Assembly: GCA_003251175.1 (NCBI GenBank)
Contig: QKHC01000001.1
Coordinates: forward strand, 1-39,126
Direction of reading: 5' to 3'
DNA from: Gemmatimonadota bacterium
GTDB lineage: Bacteria; Gemmatimonadota; Gemmatimonadetes; Gemmatimonadales; GWC2-71-9
Length of the DNA stretch: 39,126 nt
Below the pieces are notes generated by a model. The model saw only the letters and a program-made list of their open reading frames with translations. It searched no databases and was not told where the DNA came from. Position numbers and translations under genes: made by a program. Of this stretch, positions 1-9,927 are shown in pieces; position 1 is the stretch's first letter, and each line of letters opens with the position of its first letter.

Positions 1-765
1 GAGCAGCAGCTTCTCAGTGAACGGGTCTCCCACCTGCACCTGGGGACGTCGGCGCTCGCTCTCCGCGGTCAGCTCTCCCGATGCGAAGGACGCGCCGTGG
101 ATCCCGTCACGACCGGTGCGGGCACCGACGGCGAGCAGCACGTTGCCCACGCCGTGGGCGGCCGCGCGGATGAGCTCCGATTGGCGCAGGATTCCCACGC
201 ACATGGCGTTGACGAGCGGGTTGCCGGTGTAGCTCGGACCGAAATCGACCTCGCCCCCGAGCGTGGGGACGCCGACGCAATTCCCGTAATCGCCGACGCC
301 GCGCACCACGCCGGCGAACAAGTAGCGGTTGCGCGACTCGTCGAGCGGGCCGAACCGCAGGCTGTTGAGCAGCGCCACGGGCCGGGCTCCCATGGTGAAG
401 ACGTCCCGCAGGATGCCGCCGACGCCCGTGGCGGCCCCCTGGTAGGGCTCAACCGCTGACGGGTGGTTGTGCGATTCGATCTTGAATGCCACCGCCCAGC
501 CGTCGGGGAGTTTCAGGACCCCCGCGTTCTCTCCAGGTCCCTGCAGCACCTGGGACCCCGTCGTGGGCAGGGTGCGCAGGATGGGCTTGGAGTGCTTGTA
601 CGAGCAGTGCTCGCTCCACAGGGCGGAGAACACCCCCAGCTCGGCGAAGGTGGGTGCACGCCCAAGCACGGCTTCGATCCGCGCATACTCGGCGCCGGTG
701 AGGCCGTGCTCCTGGATCAGCGCGGGGGTTACGGGAGGATCGCCGGGGAACGGCTGCGCCGTCAC
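1..765 (-). CDS. purL: Phosphoribosylformylglycinamidine synthase subunit PurL, N-terminal part (cut by window edge)
   Basis: Glutamine-amidotransferase-dependent FGAM synthase: converts FGAR plus ATP and glutamine to FGAM in step 4 of purine synthesis, in the cytoplasm. The visible 255 residues contain the PurL signatures [16 protein letters not shown] near residue 45, [21 protein letters not shown] near 95 and [11 protein letters not shown] near 165, followed by the start of the first AIRS-type domain. This is the short PurL type (family usually about 740 residues) that needs separate PurS and PurQ, both of which lie upstream in this operon. The GTG start at 765-763 is chosen because it forms a GTGA overlap with the stop of the upstream zinc-ribbon gene and gives a typical N-terminus. 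The gene continues beyond base 1. Confidence 0.96.
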   Translation of the reverse strand, partial: MTAQPFPGDPPVTPALIQEHGLTGAEYARIEAVLGRAPTFAELGVFSALWSEHCSYKHSKPILRTLPTTGSQVLQGPGENAGVLKLPDGWAVAFKIESHNHPSAVEPYQGAATGVGGILRDVFTMGARPVALLNSLRFGPLDESRNRYLFAGVVRGVGDYGNCVGVPTLGGEVDFGPSYTGNPLVNAMCVGILRQSELIRAAAHGVGNVLLAVGARTGRDGIHGASFASGELTAESERRRPQVQVGDPFTEKLLL

Positions 766-1421
766 TTCGGCTTCGCCCGCGGCCCGCTGACTGCCTTGAC
801 GATCGCCAGCAGGGCGCTGCGGAACATGCCGCGCTCCGCCTCGCTGCGCTTCAGCATCAACTCCGCCTCGCCCGCGTCGAACCAGACGCCATGGCAGCTG
901 GAGCACTGGTCGATCTCGATGTCGTGCAGCGACGTGGTGAGCAGATCGAAGCCGCACTGCGGGCACTTCATGCGGTGCGTGGCGCGCTCCGCCGCCAGTG
1001 CGGGCTGCTCGCGTTCCGCCTGCTGCTGGCGGGCGAGATCCGCAGCCCGCTGCGCCGCGTACGCCTCCCATTCACGGTCGGGCTTCGAACCCGCGGACTG
1101 CACAATGGAAAGCAATGCCTCGCGCACCGGTGCCCGCTCTTCCGTCGTTCCCTTGAGCACGGCTTCGGTCTCATTCGCATCCAGCCAGAGCCCCAGGCAG
1201 TGGGGGCACTGGACGATTGGCAGGCCGTGTCCCGTGGCCGTGCAGAGACCGAAGCCACACTTGGGACACTTCATGACGTGGAGCTTACGCTCGGCCTCCG
1301 CAGCCGTCTTCTCCATGGCCTCGCGATGCTGGCGCAGCAGCTCCGCTTCCCGGCGAGCGAAATACTCCTCTTCGTTGGATCGTCCGCCTGCGGAGCTGCT
1401 GGGTCGTTTCGGATCGGTCAT
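762..1421 (-). CDS. Protein with two TFIIB-type zinc ribbons (zf-TFIIB family)
   Basis: A 219-residue soluble protein of unknown role. It consists of a duplicated module: a charged, coiled-coil-like helix, a zinc ribbon, then a short helix. Ribbon 1 has CPKCGFGL and [11 protein letters not shown] (about residues 50-80). Ribbon 2 has CPQCGFDL and [11 protein letters not shown] (about 150-180). These CxxC...CxxC pairs match the zf-TFIIB (PF13453-like) family of small bacterial zinc proteins. After each ribbon comes a similar helix (REALLSIVQ / RSALLAIVK). It lies between a lipoprotein gene and purL, and its stop overlaps the purL start by 4 bases, so it is co-translated with purL. No catalytic motif is visible; protein or nucleic-acid binding is only a guess. 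Confidence 0.82.
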   Translation of the reverse strand: MTDPKRPSSSAGGRSNEEEYFARREAELLRQHREAMEKTAAEAERKLHVMKCPKCGFGLCTATGHGLPIVQCPHCLGLWLDANETEAVLKGTTEERAPVREALLSIVQSAGSKPDREWEAYAAQRAADLARQQQAEREQPALAAERATHRMKCPQCGFDLLTTSLHDIEIDQCSSCHGVWFDAGEAELMLKRSEAERGMFRSALLAIVKAVSGPRAKPK

Positions 1422-1901
1422 CGGTGTGCGGTCTCTCAGGGAATCGGTTCATGGATTGAGGCGACCGGCTGGCTGCCGGGCGGCGATGACGACTGGCCGC
1501 TGTATCCATGTCCTGGCCAGCGCAGCACGGCATCGACCACGCGGTCGTTCTCCAAGAACACGACATCGAGCGTGCCACAGCTCTGCTCACAGCTGTTGGG
1601 GAAATAGAGGTAGGTCATCGCGCCCATGCGGCGCACTGCGACGGGCGTTCCCCACATCGCCGTGACGTCCGCTTCGCTCATCCCCGGCGCCACCGTCCCC
1701 GTGTCGGTGGAGACGTAGGGGACATCGCGCACCGCGGCGGGCAGGGGCGAGGGTGGCGCCTGGCGCCGCGGGGCCGCCGTCTGCACCGGCTCGGTTGCCG
1801 GAGACTCGACCGGTGGGGTGGCCGCGAGGGTGTCCGCCATGGCGCTGTCGCCCATCGCGGCCGCCGGCTGCTCCTCAGGTTGTTGCGGCGGTGGCTCCTT
1901 C

Positions 1902-2614
<713 letters not shown>

Positions 2615-2618
<4 letters not shown>

Positions 2619-2869
2619 GCGCCCTCCGCGGCGACGGTGAAGTCCTCGGTGACGGGGTTCGCCAGGAGCCGCTCGCACATCGCTCGCGCCTGATCGACCG
2701 CTGCCTCCGGTGTCGGAGCGTCGACCTCGAGGACGAGGTGCTTGCCGACGTGCGCACTGCGCAGCGCGGCGAACCCCAGCGCGTGGAGCGCGTGCTCGAC
2801 AGCCTGTCCCTGGGGATCGAGCAGCTCCCCCCGCGGCATCACCCGAACCGCGACGCGATAGGCGCTCAC
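2615..2869 (-). CDS. purS: Phosphoribosylformylglycinamidine synthase subunit PurS
   Basis: Small structural subunit (84 residues) that bridges PurL and PurQ in the three-part FGAM synthase. The sequence YRVAVRVMPRGELLDPQGQ, the central ALHALGF and GKHLVLEVDAP are typical of PurS (first strand V.V.pK....DPqG..v, then L..lGf..v..vr.gK...l). The GTG start at 2869-2867 overlaps the pssA stop in GTGA, and the stop overlaps the purQ start likewise. Finding PurS confirms that PurL here is the short form. Confidence 0.95.
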
Positions 2870-3729
2870 TGCGGTCGCTCCGTTGGTGGAAGTCCCCGGC
2901 GCCGCTCGCCGTGGGCGGCGTCGAACGTCCGCTGCGTCTGCTCGTCGATCTCGATCGACCCGGCGATCTCCGCATCCTCGTCGGCGCCCGGTGGCAGCAG
3001 GAATCCCAGGACCACTGCGCGGGCCACGCCATAGGTCATGTAGGCGAGACCGAGCGGAAAGAAGAACTCGTTGGGGCGCCAGATTCCGAACCCCAGGATA
3101 AGCAACAGGACCGTCAACCCCAAGAGCCCGCGCAGATCCCGCAGTCCGGCCCGGGGCAGCTGCGCATAGCGGACGTTGCTCACCATGAGAATCGTGAGGG
3201 CGATCATGAGGAAGGGCAGGAGCTGGGCCCACGGCCACTCCCCCGTCAGGTCGCGGTACAGCGCCGTTTCGGTAAACGGCCAGTAGGTGGCGAGGGTCAT
3301 GCCCGCGGCGGGTGAGGGGAGACCCACGAAGTAGGTCTTGGATGTCCCCGCCTGGGTGACGTTGAAGCGGGCGAGGCGGATGGCCACGCCCATTACGTAG
3401 AAGTAGCAGAAGATCCAGGCGGCCGTGCCGGCGTTGGCGAAGAAGCCCTCGTACATGAGAAACGCCGGCGCCACCCCAAAGCTGACGATGTCGACGAGGC
3501 TGTCGAGCTCGCCCCCGAACCGGGAGCCGGTGCGTGACAGGCGGGCGACCCGGCCGTCCAGCATGTCGAGGATGCCAGCGAAGACGATGAACCAGCCGGC
3601 GAGATAGAATTCCCCGCGCGCGGCGTTCACCATCGACCAGATTCCGAAGAACAGGTTGAACAGAGTGAACAGGCTGGGCACGACGACGACCACGCGCCGG
3701 ATGTTGGGACGGAAGCGGCCTCGTCGCAT
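2866..3729 (-). CDS. pssA: CDP-diacylglycerol--serine O-phosphatidyltransferase (phosphatidylserine synthase)
   Basis: Integral membrane enzyme making phosphatidylserine from CDP-diacylglycerol and serine. The CDP-alcohol phosphatidyltransferase signature DG-x2-AR-x8-G-x3-D-x3-D is complete, with Asp58, Asp76 and Asp80 and the preceding Asp55. About seven or eight hydrophobic segments span residues 13-245, followed by a charged cytoplasmic tail of about 45 residues. It shares one base with the end of psd (TGATG), so the two enzymes of phosphatidylethanolamine synthesis are coupled. Length (287) is within the range of the type II PssA family. Confidence 0.95.
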   Translation of the reverse strand: MRRGRFRPNIRRVVVVVPSLFTLFNLFFGIWSMVNAARGEFYLAGWFIVFAGILDMLDGRVARLSRTGSRFGGELDSLVDIVSFGVAPAFLMYEGFFANAGTAAWIFCYFYVMGVAIRLARFNVTQAGTSKTYFVGLPSPAAGMTLATYWPFTETALYRDLTGEWPWAQLLPFLMIALTILMVSNVRYAQLPRAGLRDLRGLLGLTVLLLILGFGIWRPNEFFFPLGLAYMTYGVARAVVLGFLLPPGADEDAEIAGSIEIDEQTQRTFDAAHGERRRGLPPTERPQ

Positions 3730-4382
3730 CAGCGATAGCGGGCCAGCACGGTGACGCCGGCATGCACGCGATCGCCCACCGCAACCTGGGGGTCGGCGTG
3801 CCGATCGAGTGGGACGAAGAGGTCCACGCGCGAGCCGAACCGGATGAGGCCGAGGCGCTCCCCCTGAACGGCAGCGGCGCCGGGACGCGCGTCAGTCACG
3901 ATGCGCCGCGCCACGAGGCCGGCGATCTGCCGCACCAGCACCGGTCCCCCGGGACCCGCGAGGCCGAGGGAGGCCTGCTCGTTGTCCAGGCTGGCCTTGT
4001 CCGCGGCGGCGTGGCCGAATCTCCCCGGGTGGTAGCGGTAGAACTCGACGCTGCCCGACGTGGGGTAACGGTTCACGTGCACGTCGAAGATGCTCATGAA
4101 TACGGAGATGCGAAGGGCGCGGGTGCGGAGGTACTCCGGCTCATCGCTCTCGGCGATGCTGACCACGCGGCCGTCCGCCGGGGCGAGCAGGAGGCGGTCG
4201 CCCCGTGGCCCGTCACGCCGGGGATCGCGAAAGAACACCAGCAGCCACACGGCGACGACCGTCGTGCCGGCGAGTGGCACGTAGCTCATCCAGCCACCCC
4301 AGCGCATGGCGGCCCAGAGGCACAGCGCCACCAGTGTCCACCCGGCGGCCATGAAGGGTGTGCCCTCGGGGGCGAATCGCAT
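3729..4382 (-). CDS. psd: Phosphatidylserine decarboxylase (short, PSD-A type)
   Basis: Decarboxylates phosphatidylserine to phosphatidylethanolamine at the membrane. At 217 residues it belongs to the short form common outside enterobacteria. An N-terminal hydrophobic hairpin (residues 10-50) is followed by LAPADGRV, the conserved FMSIFDVHVNR (about residue 95) and the self-cleavage region RFGSRVDLF, where Ser184 would become the pyruvoyl group after cleavage at Gly183-Ser184. The ATG at 4382 directly abuts the purC stop, and the stop overlaps the pssA start. Confidence 0.93.
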   Translation of the reverse strand: MRFAPEGTPFMAAGWTLVALCLWAAMRWGGWMSYVPLAGTTVVAVWLLVFFRDPRRDGPRGDRLLLAPADGRVVSIAESDEPEYLRTRALRISVFMSIFDVHVNRYPTSGSVEFYRYHPGRFGHAAADKASLDNEQASLGLAGPGGPVLVRQIAGLVARRIVTDARPGAAAVQGERLGLIRFGSRVDLFVPLDRHADPQVAVGDRVHAGVTVLARYR

Positions 4383-5303
4383 TCAACCGCGCGGCAGGTC
4401 GCGCCCCGTGAGGCGGCGGTAGGCGTCGCGGTACCGCTCGCTGGTGGCGGCCACCACGTCCGGCGGCAGGTGAGGGCCGGGTGGTTGTCCGTTCCAGCGG
4501 CCGTCGCGCTTGAGCGCCGCGAGGTAGTCGCGCAACGGCTGCTTGTCGAACGAGGGTTGAGCGCGCCCCGGCTGGTACTGATCGGCCGGCCAGAACCGCG
4601 ACGAGTCGGGGGTGAGGACCTCGTCAATCAGCAGCAGCGTGCCGTCCGGCAGGGTCCCGAATTCGAACTTGGTATCAGCGATGATGATGCCCCGCGTCGC
4701 CGCCGCCGCGCGGCCCCGTTCATACACCGCGAGGCTGGCGTTGCGCAGCCGTCCGGCCAGATCCGCCCCCAGCGCGGCGGCCATGTGTGCGAAGGTCACG
4801 TTCTCGTCATGCCCGGTTTCCGCCTTGGTGGCCGGGGAGAACACCGGCGGCACGAGCTGCGCGCTTTCGACGAGGCCGCGAGCGAGGGGCTCGCCCGCCA
4901 GGGTCCCCGCATCGCGGTACTCCGCCCACGCGGAGCCCGAAAGGTAGCCGCGCACCACGCACTCGAAGGCGATCGGCGTGGTGCGTCGGGCCAGCATTGC
5001 CCGGCCGACGAGCTGATTGCGCGCGGCGGCGAGCGCCGGTATGCGCGCCACGATCTCATCCGCGTCCGCGGTGAGACAGTGATGGGGGATCACGTCCGCG
5101 AGCTGGGTGAACCAGAACGCCGAGAGCTGGGTGAGAACGGCACCCTTGTATGGCACCGGTTCGGGCAGCACCACGTCGAACGCGCTCACTCGATCGCTCG
5201 CGACCAGCAGCAGCGTCTCGGGATCAACGGCGTACACTTCGCGTACCTTCCCGCGGCGGACCAGGGGAAGGGGCAGGGAACTCGCGGTCAGCGTAGCGGT
5301 CAT
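4383..5303 (-). CDS. purC: Phosphoribosylaminoimidazole-succinocarboxamide synthase (SAICAR synthetase)
   Basis: Ligates aspartate to CAIR in purine synthesis. The 306-residue protein has the N-terminal GKVREVYAV nucleotide-binding segment, [14 protein letters not shown], the [15 protein letters not shown] motif and the C-terminal IADTKFEFG and [13 protein letters not shown] signatures of PurC. Its length matches the longer yeast-like single-domain type, not the 240-residue type. The ATG at 5303 gives a 4-base ATGA overlap with the purB stop. The same frame stays open far upstream into purB, but the residues there are not protein-like, so the short start is correct. Confidence 0.97.
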   Translation of the reverse strand: MTATLTASSLPLPLVRRGKVREVYAVDPETLLLVASDRVSAFDVVLPEPVPYKGAVLTQLSAFWFTQLADVIPHHCLTADADEIVARIPALAAARNQLVGRAMLARRTTPIAFECVVRGYLSGSAWAEYRDAGTLAGEPLARGLVESAQLVPPVFSPATKAETGHDENVTFAHMAAALGADLAGRLRNASLAVYERGRAAAATRGIIIADTKFEFGTLPDGTLLLIDEVLTPDSSRFWPADQYQPGRAQPSFDKQPLRDYLAALKRDGRWNGQPPGPHLPPDVVAATSERYRDAYRRLTGRDLPRG

Positions 5304-6733
5304 ACGGTCACCTCGGCCGCGTCCGCGGCGGGGGCGGCGGTTTGCAGGCGCTGCCGCAACGGGGCGACCACGCCGGTGAGATACTCCTCGACCTGCTGCG
5401 AGGCCCGTCCGACATACTGAGCCGGCTCGAGCACGTCCCTCGATACCGTCACACCGAGGGACCGGAACGCCGGATCGGCGATGATGCGGTTCAGCACATC
5501 GTTGACGGCTCCTGTTTCGGCCACGGCGCGGGCCGCAGTCAGACTGTGGCCGCGGATCACCTCGTGCAGCGTCTGGCGGTCGCCCCCCGCCTTGACGCCC
5601 TGCATCAGCAGGCGCTCGGTGGCGAGGAACGGCAGCGCCTCGGCGACGTGTCGGGCGACGACCGCGTCGCGCACCTCCAGACCGGCGGCGACGTTGGTGG
5701 CCAGCACCAGGATCGCGTCGGCGGCGAGGAAGGCCTCCGGGAGCGAGAGGCGCCGGTTGGCGCTGTCGTCGAGGCTGCGCTCCAGCCACTGCGTCGCTGC
5801 GGTGTGCCACGCATTGCCCGTGAGCTCGATGACGTACCGTGCGAGGCTGGTGATGCGCTCCGCCCGCACCGGATTGCGCTTGTAGGGCATGGCGCTCGAG
5901 CCGACCTGATCCCGCTCGAACGGCTCCAGCACCTCGCCATCGTGCTGCAGCAGGCGCAGGTCCGTGGCGAACTTGGCTGCCGAGGCGGCGAGGCCCGCAC
6001 AGGTGGCCAGGGCCATCGCGTCCACCTTGCGCGTGTAGGTCTGGCCCGTCAACGGGAGCAGGCGGGCGAACCCCATCTTGGCGGCCACCCGGTGATCGAG
6101 CGCGCGCACCTTGTCCGCGTCGCCATCGAACAGCTCCAGAAAGCTCGCCTGGGTCCCGGTGGTGCCCTTCGCCCCGCGGAACGGGAGGGTCTCGAGGCGG
6201 TACACCAGCTCCTCGGCGTCGAGGGCGAAATCCTGCAGCCACAGGGCGAAGCGCTTGCCGACGGTGGTCAGCTGCGCCGGCTGGTAGTGGGTGTACGCGA
6301 GGCAGGGGGTGGCCGCGTGGCGGCGGGCCGCCGCGCTCAGCCCGTCGAGCACGGCCCCGACGCGACCGACGAGCAGGCGGAGCGCCTCGCGAATCACCAG
6401 CAAGTCGGCATTGTCGGTGACGTACGCGCTGGTGGCGCCGAGATGCAGGAACGGGCGCGCCGCCGGTGCCTGGTCGCCGAGGTGATGGATGTGGGCCATC
6501 ACGTCGTGCCGCAAGCGCTTCTCATACTCGGCGGCCTGGTGGAGATCGGCGGTGTCGAGGTTTGCCCGGAGCTGGGCGAGCGCCTGGTCGGGGATCGCGA
6601 GCCCGAGCTCCTGCTGGGCCTCCATCAGCGCCAGCCAGAGCCGGCGCCACAGACTGATGCGGCGGGCATCGCCCCACAGCGCCCGCATCGCGGGCGACGC
6701 GTACCGTGTGGCGAGCGGCGATTGCCAGTTCAT
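5300..6733 (-). CDS. purB: Adenylosuccinate lyase
   Basis: Cleaves SAICAR and adenylosuccinate with release of fumarate, acting directly after PurC and again in AMP synthesis. The 477-residue protein belongs to the fumarase/aspartase superfamily: [15 protein letters not shown] (about residue 85), [15 protein letters not shown] (about 145), and the signature loop [15 protein letters not shown] (about 275). The length resembles the vertebrate-like PurB group. The ATG at 6733 begins [13 protein letters not shown] and overlaps the stop of fsa in ATGA; a longer in-frame start would run into fsa. Confidence 0.97.
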   Translation of the reverse strand: MNWQSPLATRYASPAMRALWGDARRISLWRRLWLALMEAQQELGLAIPDQALAQLRANLDTADLHQAAEYEKRLRHDVMAHIHHLGDQAPAARPFLHLGATSAYVTDNADLLVIREALRLLVGRVGAVLDGLSAAARRHAATPCLAYTHYQPAQLTTVGKRFALWLQDFALDAEELVYRLETLPFRGAKGTTGTQASFLELFDGDADKVRALDHRVAAKMGFARLLPLTGQTYTRKVDAMALATCAGLAASAAKFATDLRLLQHDGEVLEPFERDQVGSSAMPYKRNPVRAERITSLARYVIELTGNAWHTAATQWLERSLDDSANRRLSLPEAFLAADAILVLATNVAAGLEVRDAVVARHVAEALPFLATERLLMQGVKAGGDRQTLHEVIRGHSLTAARAVAETGAVNDVLNRIIADPAFRSLGVTVSRDVLEPAQYVGRASQQVEEYLTGVVAPLRQRLQTAAPAADAAEVTV

Positions 6734-7398
6734 GCGCCGGCCTTGACGCGCTGGCCGAGCGCCGCCCAATCGGAGAGGAATTGCTCCAGGCCACGCTCGG
6801 TGAGCGGGTGCCGCAACAGTTTACGCAGCACGTCGGGCGGCATGGTCGCCACGTGCGCGCCCACCATGGCGGCCTCGGCCACGTGGCGGGGATGCCGGAT
6901 GGAGGCGGTGAGGATGTGCGTCTCCATCTGATAGTTGTCGAAGATCTGACGCGTCTCCCGGATGACGTCCATGCCTTCCTGCCCGACGTCGTCGAGGCGA
7001 CCGATGAACGGACTCACGTAGGTCGCCCCGGCCTTTGCAGCGACGAGGCATTGCACGCTGGAGAAGCAGAGCGTGACGTTGGTACGGATGCCCGCGCTCG
7101 TGAGGCGGCGCACCGCCACCATGCCCGTCTCGATCATCGGGATCTTCACGACGATGTGGTCGGCGATCTTAGCGAGCTCGGTACCTTCCTGCACCATGCC
7201 GTCCACGTCCACCGCCACCACCTCCGCGGACACGGGTCCATCCACGACCGAGCAGATCTCCTTGAGGACATCGCGCGGATCGAGGTCGCCAGCCTGCTTC
7301 GCCAGCAGCGAGGGATTGGTCGTGACGCCGTCGATCAGCCCCGCCTGGGAAGCCCAGGTGATGTCCTGCAGGCTCGCGGTGTCGAGGAAGAACTGCAT
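6730..7398 (-). CDS. fsa: Fructose-6-phosphate aldolase / transaldolase-like protein (TalC/FSA family)
   Basis: Small class I aldolase of the transaldolase superfamily, 222 residues. It starts MQFFLDTASL and contains GVTTNPSLLAK, the Schiff-base lysine in HIVVKIPM (Lys85), NVTLCFSS and SPFIGRLDD, all typical of the short transaldolase (subfamily 3B)/FSA group. Sequence alone does not separate transaldolase (sedoheptulose-7-P plus GAP) from fructose-6-phosphate aldolase. It stands three bases after truA and overlaps purB, so it may help supply pentose phosphate for the purine genes downstream; this link is an inference. Confidence 0.92.
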   Translation of the reverse strand: MQFFLDTASLQDITWASQAGLIDGVTTNPSLLAKQAGDLDPRDVLKEICSVVDGPVSAEVVAVDVDGMVQEGTELAKIADHIVVKIPMIETGMVAVRRLTSAGIRTNVTLCFSSVQCLVAAKAGATYVSPFIGRLDDVGQEGMDVIRETRQIFDNYQMETHILTASIRHPRHVAEAAMVGAHVATMPPDVLRKLLRHPLTERGLEQFLSDWAALGQRVKAGA

Positions 7399-7401
7399 CA
7401 G

Positions 7402-8181
7402 TCACGCCCCGGCGTAGAGGTCAGGAGGATACCGCACCGCAACCAGGTACAGCCCGTGCGGCGGGGCGGGCGGGCTCGCCGCCCGGTTGTCGGTGGCCAC
7501 CAGGAGCCCCGCCAGGTCCGACAGCGGACGCCGCCCGAGTCCGATGTCGAGCATCGTTCCGACGCAGAACCGGACCATGCGGTGCAGAAATCGATCGGCC
7601 TCGATGGTGAACGTCACGCCCCTCGCGTCCGGCCGGGGTGCCCATTCCGCGTGTGCGACCCGGCATCGGTAGTGGGGTCGAGCGGCGCCCGCGGCGCTGA
7701 GACCCCGGAAGTCGTATTCACCGCACAGCGTGGCGGCGGCGGCGCCCAGCGCACCGACATCGAGCGGCCGATCCACCGCCCACTCATAGGGACGTCGAAA
7801 CGGTGATCGGGCGGCGTCATCAGTACCGATGACGTAACGATAGCGCCGCGCCGTCGCCGTGCGACGCGCGTGGAATTCCGGTCGCATCGGATGCACGCGC
7901 TCGACCCACACGTCGCGCGGCAGCAGCGCGTTGAGGGCCCGTCGCAGGTCATCCGGGGCGGCGCGCCAGCGCTCGGGGAACGTGAATCCCACACTCTGCC
8001 CGATCGCGTGCACGCCGGTATCGGTGCGGCCGGCGGCGATCGCCGGCGTCCGTCGCCGGCCCAGACGCTCGAGCACCGCCTCGAACTCGCCCTGCACGGT
8101 GCGGCCCACCGGCTGACGCTGCCAGCCGACGAACTGGCCCCCGTCGTAGTGGATCACCGCGAGAAAGGGGCGGCCCGTCAC
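7402..8181 (-). CDS. truA: tRNA pseudouridine(38-40) synthase
   Basis: Makes pseudouridine at positions 38-40 of the tRNA anticodon arm. The catalytic Asp54 lies in AGRTDTGVHA; HYDGGQFVGWQRQ near the N-terminus and DRFLHRMVRFCVGTML near residue 195 are TruA signatures. Length is 259 from the GTG at 8181-8179. I prefer this GTG to a TTG at 8226 because TruA proteins normally begin a few residues before the first strand, and because a -35/-10-like pair (TTGCTC, 18 bases, TATCTT) lies just before it, implying a leaderless or nearly leaderless message. It is the first gene of the minus-strand operon. Confidence 0.93.
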   Translation of the reverse strand: MTGRPFLAVIHYDGGQFVGWQRQPVGRTVQGEFEAVLERLGRRRTPAIAAGRTDTGVHAIGQSVGFTFPERWRAAPDDLRRALNALLPRDVWVERVHPMRPEFHARRTATARRYRYVIGTDDAARSPFRRPYEWAVDRPLDVGALGAAAATLCGEYDFRGLSAAGAARPHYRCRVAHAEWAPRPDARGVTFTIEADRFLHRMVRFCVGTMLDIGLGRRPLSDLAGLLVATDNRAASPPAPPHGLYLVAVRYPPDLYAGA

Positions 8182-8187
8182 GCGCGT

Positions 8188-8217
8188 AAGATAGACGCGT
8201 CGAAACGGGGCGAGCAA
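8188..8217 (-). promoter_or_regulatory. Putative promoter of the truA-fsa-pur-pss operon
   Basis: On the minus strand TTGCTC (8217-8212) is followed after 18 bases by TATCTT (8193-8188). Transcription would begin at about 8181, at or next to the GTG start of truA. No Shine-Dalgarno sequence is visible before that GTG, consistent with leaderless translation. Prediction by eye. Confidence 0.4.
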
Positions 8218-8248
8218 GCCACGCAACCCCTTGTCCCGTATTCCGAAA

Positions 8249-8265
8249 GCCGGTTTCTTTCCGGC
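8249..8265. repeat. Small GC inverted repeat in the truA/trpD divergent region
   Basis: GCCGG-TTTCTTT-CCGGC: five-base perfect arms with a 7-base loop, 27 bases before the trpD ATG. It could be a hairpin in the trpD leader or an operator. I see no leader peptide and no run of T after it, so a terminator or attenuator is not supported. Confidence 0.35.
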
Positions 8266-8291
8266 AGCGTGACCGCCCGATCCCGACGACC

Positions 8292-9335
8292 ATGACCGAC
8301 CCCGACGCCCCCGTGCGCGCCGCCCTCACTCGGCTGGCACAGCGGCAATCCCTCGACCGGGAAACCATGGCGGCGACGCTCGCGGCCGTGATGCGCGGCG
8401 CCGCGACACCCGGGCAGATGGGTGCGTTGCTGCTCGCCTTGCGCGTCAAGGGCGAGTCGGGCGAAGAGCTGGCGGGCGCTGTTTCGGCGCTGCGCGCCGC
8501 GATGATCCCCGTGCCCGCAAGCGGCGCCCATCTGGTCGATACCTGCGGCACGGGTGGCGGTGCGGTGTCGACGTTCAACATCTCGACCGTGGCCGCCCTC
8601 GTGGCCGCGGCCGCCGGCGCGACGGTCGCGAAGCATGGCAATCGCTCTTTCACGTCGGCCTGCGGCTCAGCCGACGTGCTCGAGGCGCTGGGCGTGCGGA
8701 TTCTCCACGACGCCGCGGGCGCCGAGCGGGTGCTACGGGAATGCCGCATCGCGTTTCTCTTTGCGCCTCAGTACCACCCGGCGTTGAAGCAGCTCGGCGG
8801 CGTGCGGCGCGAACTGGGCGTGACCACGCTGATCAACCTCGCGGGTCCGCTGGCCAACCCCGCCAGCGTCCGGCGCCAGGTGATCGGCGTCGCCGACCCG
8901 GACCGTGCCGCGGTGGTCGCGGAGGCACTGTGCCAGCTCGGTACCGACCACGCCCTGGTGGTTCACGGGCGGGCGGGGCTGGACGAGATCTCGCCGCGGG
9001 GGGTGACCGACGTGTGGGAGGTGCGCGACGGGATGATCTCGCGGTGGACCGTCGATCCGACGATCTACCGTCTGGCGATCGACGACCTGGCGGTGCTGCG
9101 CGGTGGCGGACCGGGGGAGAACGCGGAGCGGGTGGAGCGATTGCTCGCCAATGGCGGCGGCGATCCCGCCGGTGCCGCGGCGGTGCTGCTCAACGGAGGG
9201 GCCGCGATCTACGTGGCCGGACTGGCGGCGTCGTTTGCAGAGGGCATCGGCCGCGCCCGGCAGGTGCTGGCGTCGGGCGCGGCGCGGGGCGTGCTCGAGC
9301 GGTGGCGTCGGGTGAGCGTCAGCACTTCCGCATGA
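8292..9335 (+). CDS. trpD: Anthranilate phosphoribosyltransferase
   Basis: Transfers the phosphoribosyl group of PRPP to anthranilate, step 2 of tryptophan synthesis. The 347-residue protein has the PRPP loop DTCGTGGG (about residue 82), STFNISTVAA, AKHGNRSFTS (about 113), the FAPQYHPALK anthranilate-site segment and ELGVTTLINLAGPLANP. Length is normal for the family. The ATG at 8292 has no clear Shine-Dalgarno sequence. It is separated from trpC by lexA on the other strand, and its last 17 bases overlap the 3' end of lexA. No trpE or trpG is present upstream in this window. Confidence 0.97.
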   Translation: MTDPDAPVRAALTRLAQRQSLDRETMAATLAAVMRGAATPGQMGALLLALRVKGESGEELAGAVSALRAAMIPVPASGAHLVDTCGTGGGAVSTFNISTVAALVAAAAGATVAKHGNRSFTSACGSADVLEALGVRILHDAAGAERVLRECRIAFLFAPQYHPALKQLGGVRRELGVTTLINLAGPLANPASVRRQVIGVADPDRAAVVAEALCQLGTDHALVVHGRAGLDEISPRGVTDVWEVRDGMISRWTVDPTIYRLAIDDLAVLRGGGPGENAERVERLLANGGGDPAGAAAVLLNGGAAIYVAGLAASFAEGIGRARQVLASGAARGVLERWRRVSVSTSA

Positions 9336-9927
9336 CGCCGACCACGATGCCCTGGATGATCACGTCGCGCTCCTGGGCGCGCAGCGGCGAGAGCGCGTCG
9401 TTGGCGGGTTGCAGTCGGATCCAGCCGCCGGGTTCGCGATAGTAGCGTTTGACGGTGGCGCCAGCGCCGTTGACCAGGGCGATCACCGTCTGTCCGTTCT
9501 CGGCCTGGCTGCGCTCGTGCACCACGAGGTAGTCGCCGTCGCAAATCTGCTCGTCGATCATCGACTGGCCACGGACGCGCAGCACGTAGCTGCGGCCGCG
9601 GCGGGGCAGGAGATCGTCGGGAACGGCGAGGGTGTCGCCTTCCGTCAGGGCTTCAATCGGCTCGCCCGCGGCCACCAGTCCGAGCAGGGGCAGCTCGGTG
9701 GCGCCGGTCTGACCCTGGGGTGGCACGATCTCGATCGCCCGGCTCTCATTGTGGGCGCGACGGATGTACCCCTTGCGCTCGAGATTGGTGAGGTGCTCGT
9801 GCACGGTGGCCAGGGAACGGAACTGAAACCGCTCCGATATTTCCTCGAAGCTCGGGGCGTAGCCGTGATCGGCGATGTGCTCGCGGAGATAGGCGAGGAT
9901 CTCATGTTGTCGGCGCGTGAGGGCCAT
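9319..9927 (-). CDS. lexA: LexA repressor (SOS regulator, self-cleaving)
   Basis: A 202-residue SOS repressor. The N-terminal winged helix-turn-helix (residues 1-65, beginning LTRRQHEILAYL, with APSFEEISERFQ and LATVHEHLTNLERKGYI) is followed by the S24 peptidase domain: cleavage site Ala87-Gly88 in LVAAGEP, catalytic Ser122 in RGQSMID and Lys160 in ATVKRYY. The ATG at 9927 is chosen over an upstream in-frame ATG because it gives the standard MALT start and has GGGAG five bases before it. It lies opposite to and between trpD and trpC. Two direct-repeat boxes at 9936-9951 and 9963-9978 suggest self-repression. Confidence 0.97.
   Translation of the reverse strand: MALTRRQHEILAYLREHIADHGYAPSFEEISERFQFRSLATVHEHLTNLERKGYIRRAHNESRAIEIVPPQGQTGATELPLLGLVAAGEPIEALTEGDTLAVPDDLLPRRGRSYVLRVRGQSMIDEQICDGDYLVVHERSQAENGQTVIALVNGAGATVKRYYREPGGWIRLQPANDALSPLRAQERDVIIQGIVVGVMRKC

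Noticed and set aside
2619-3784. Apparent long fusion of PurS with upstream sequence, and similar N-terminal extensions of purQ, purC, trpB, panC, the YqeK-like gene and the LytR_C gene
   Set aside because: The extensions are out-of-frame readings of the preceding gene; the family-typical starts sit at overlapping stop-start codons.
3762-6931. Long plus-strand open frames opposite psd, purC and purB
   Set aside because: They are antisense to three genes with full family motifs and show no recognisable domain; stop codons are rare by chance at this GC content.
9319-9335. Possible bidirectional terminator between trpD and lexA
   Set aside because: The two genes overlap by 17 bases and no stem with a T-run is seen at the junction.
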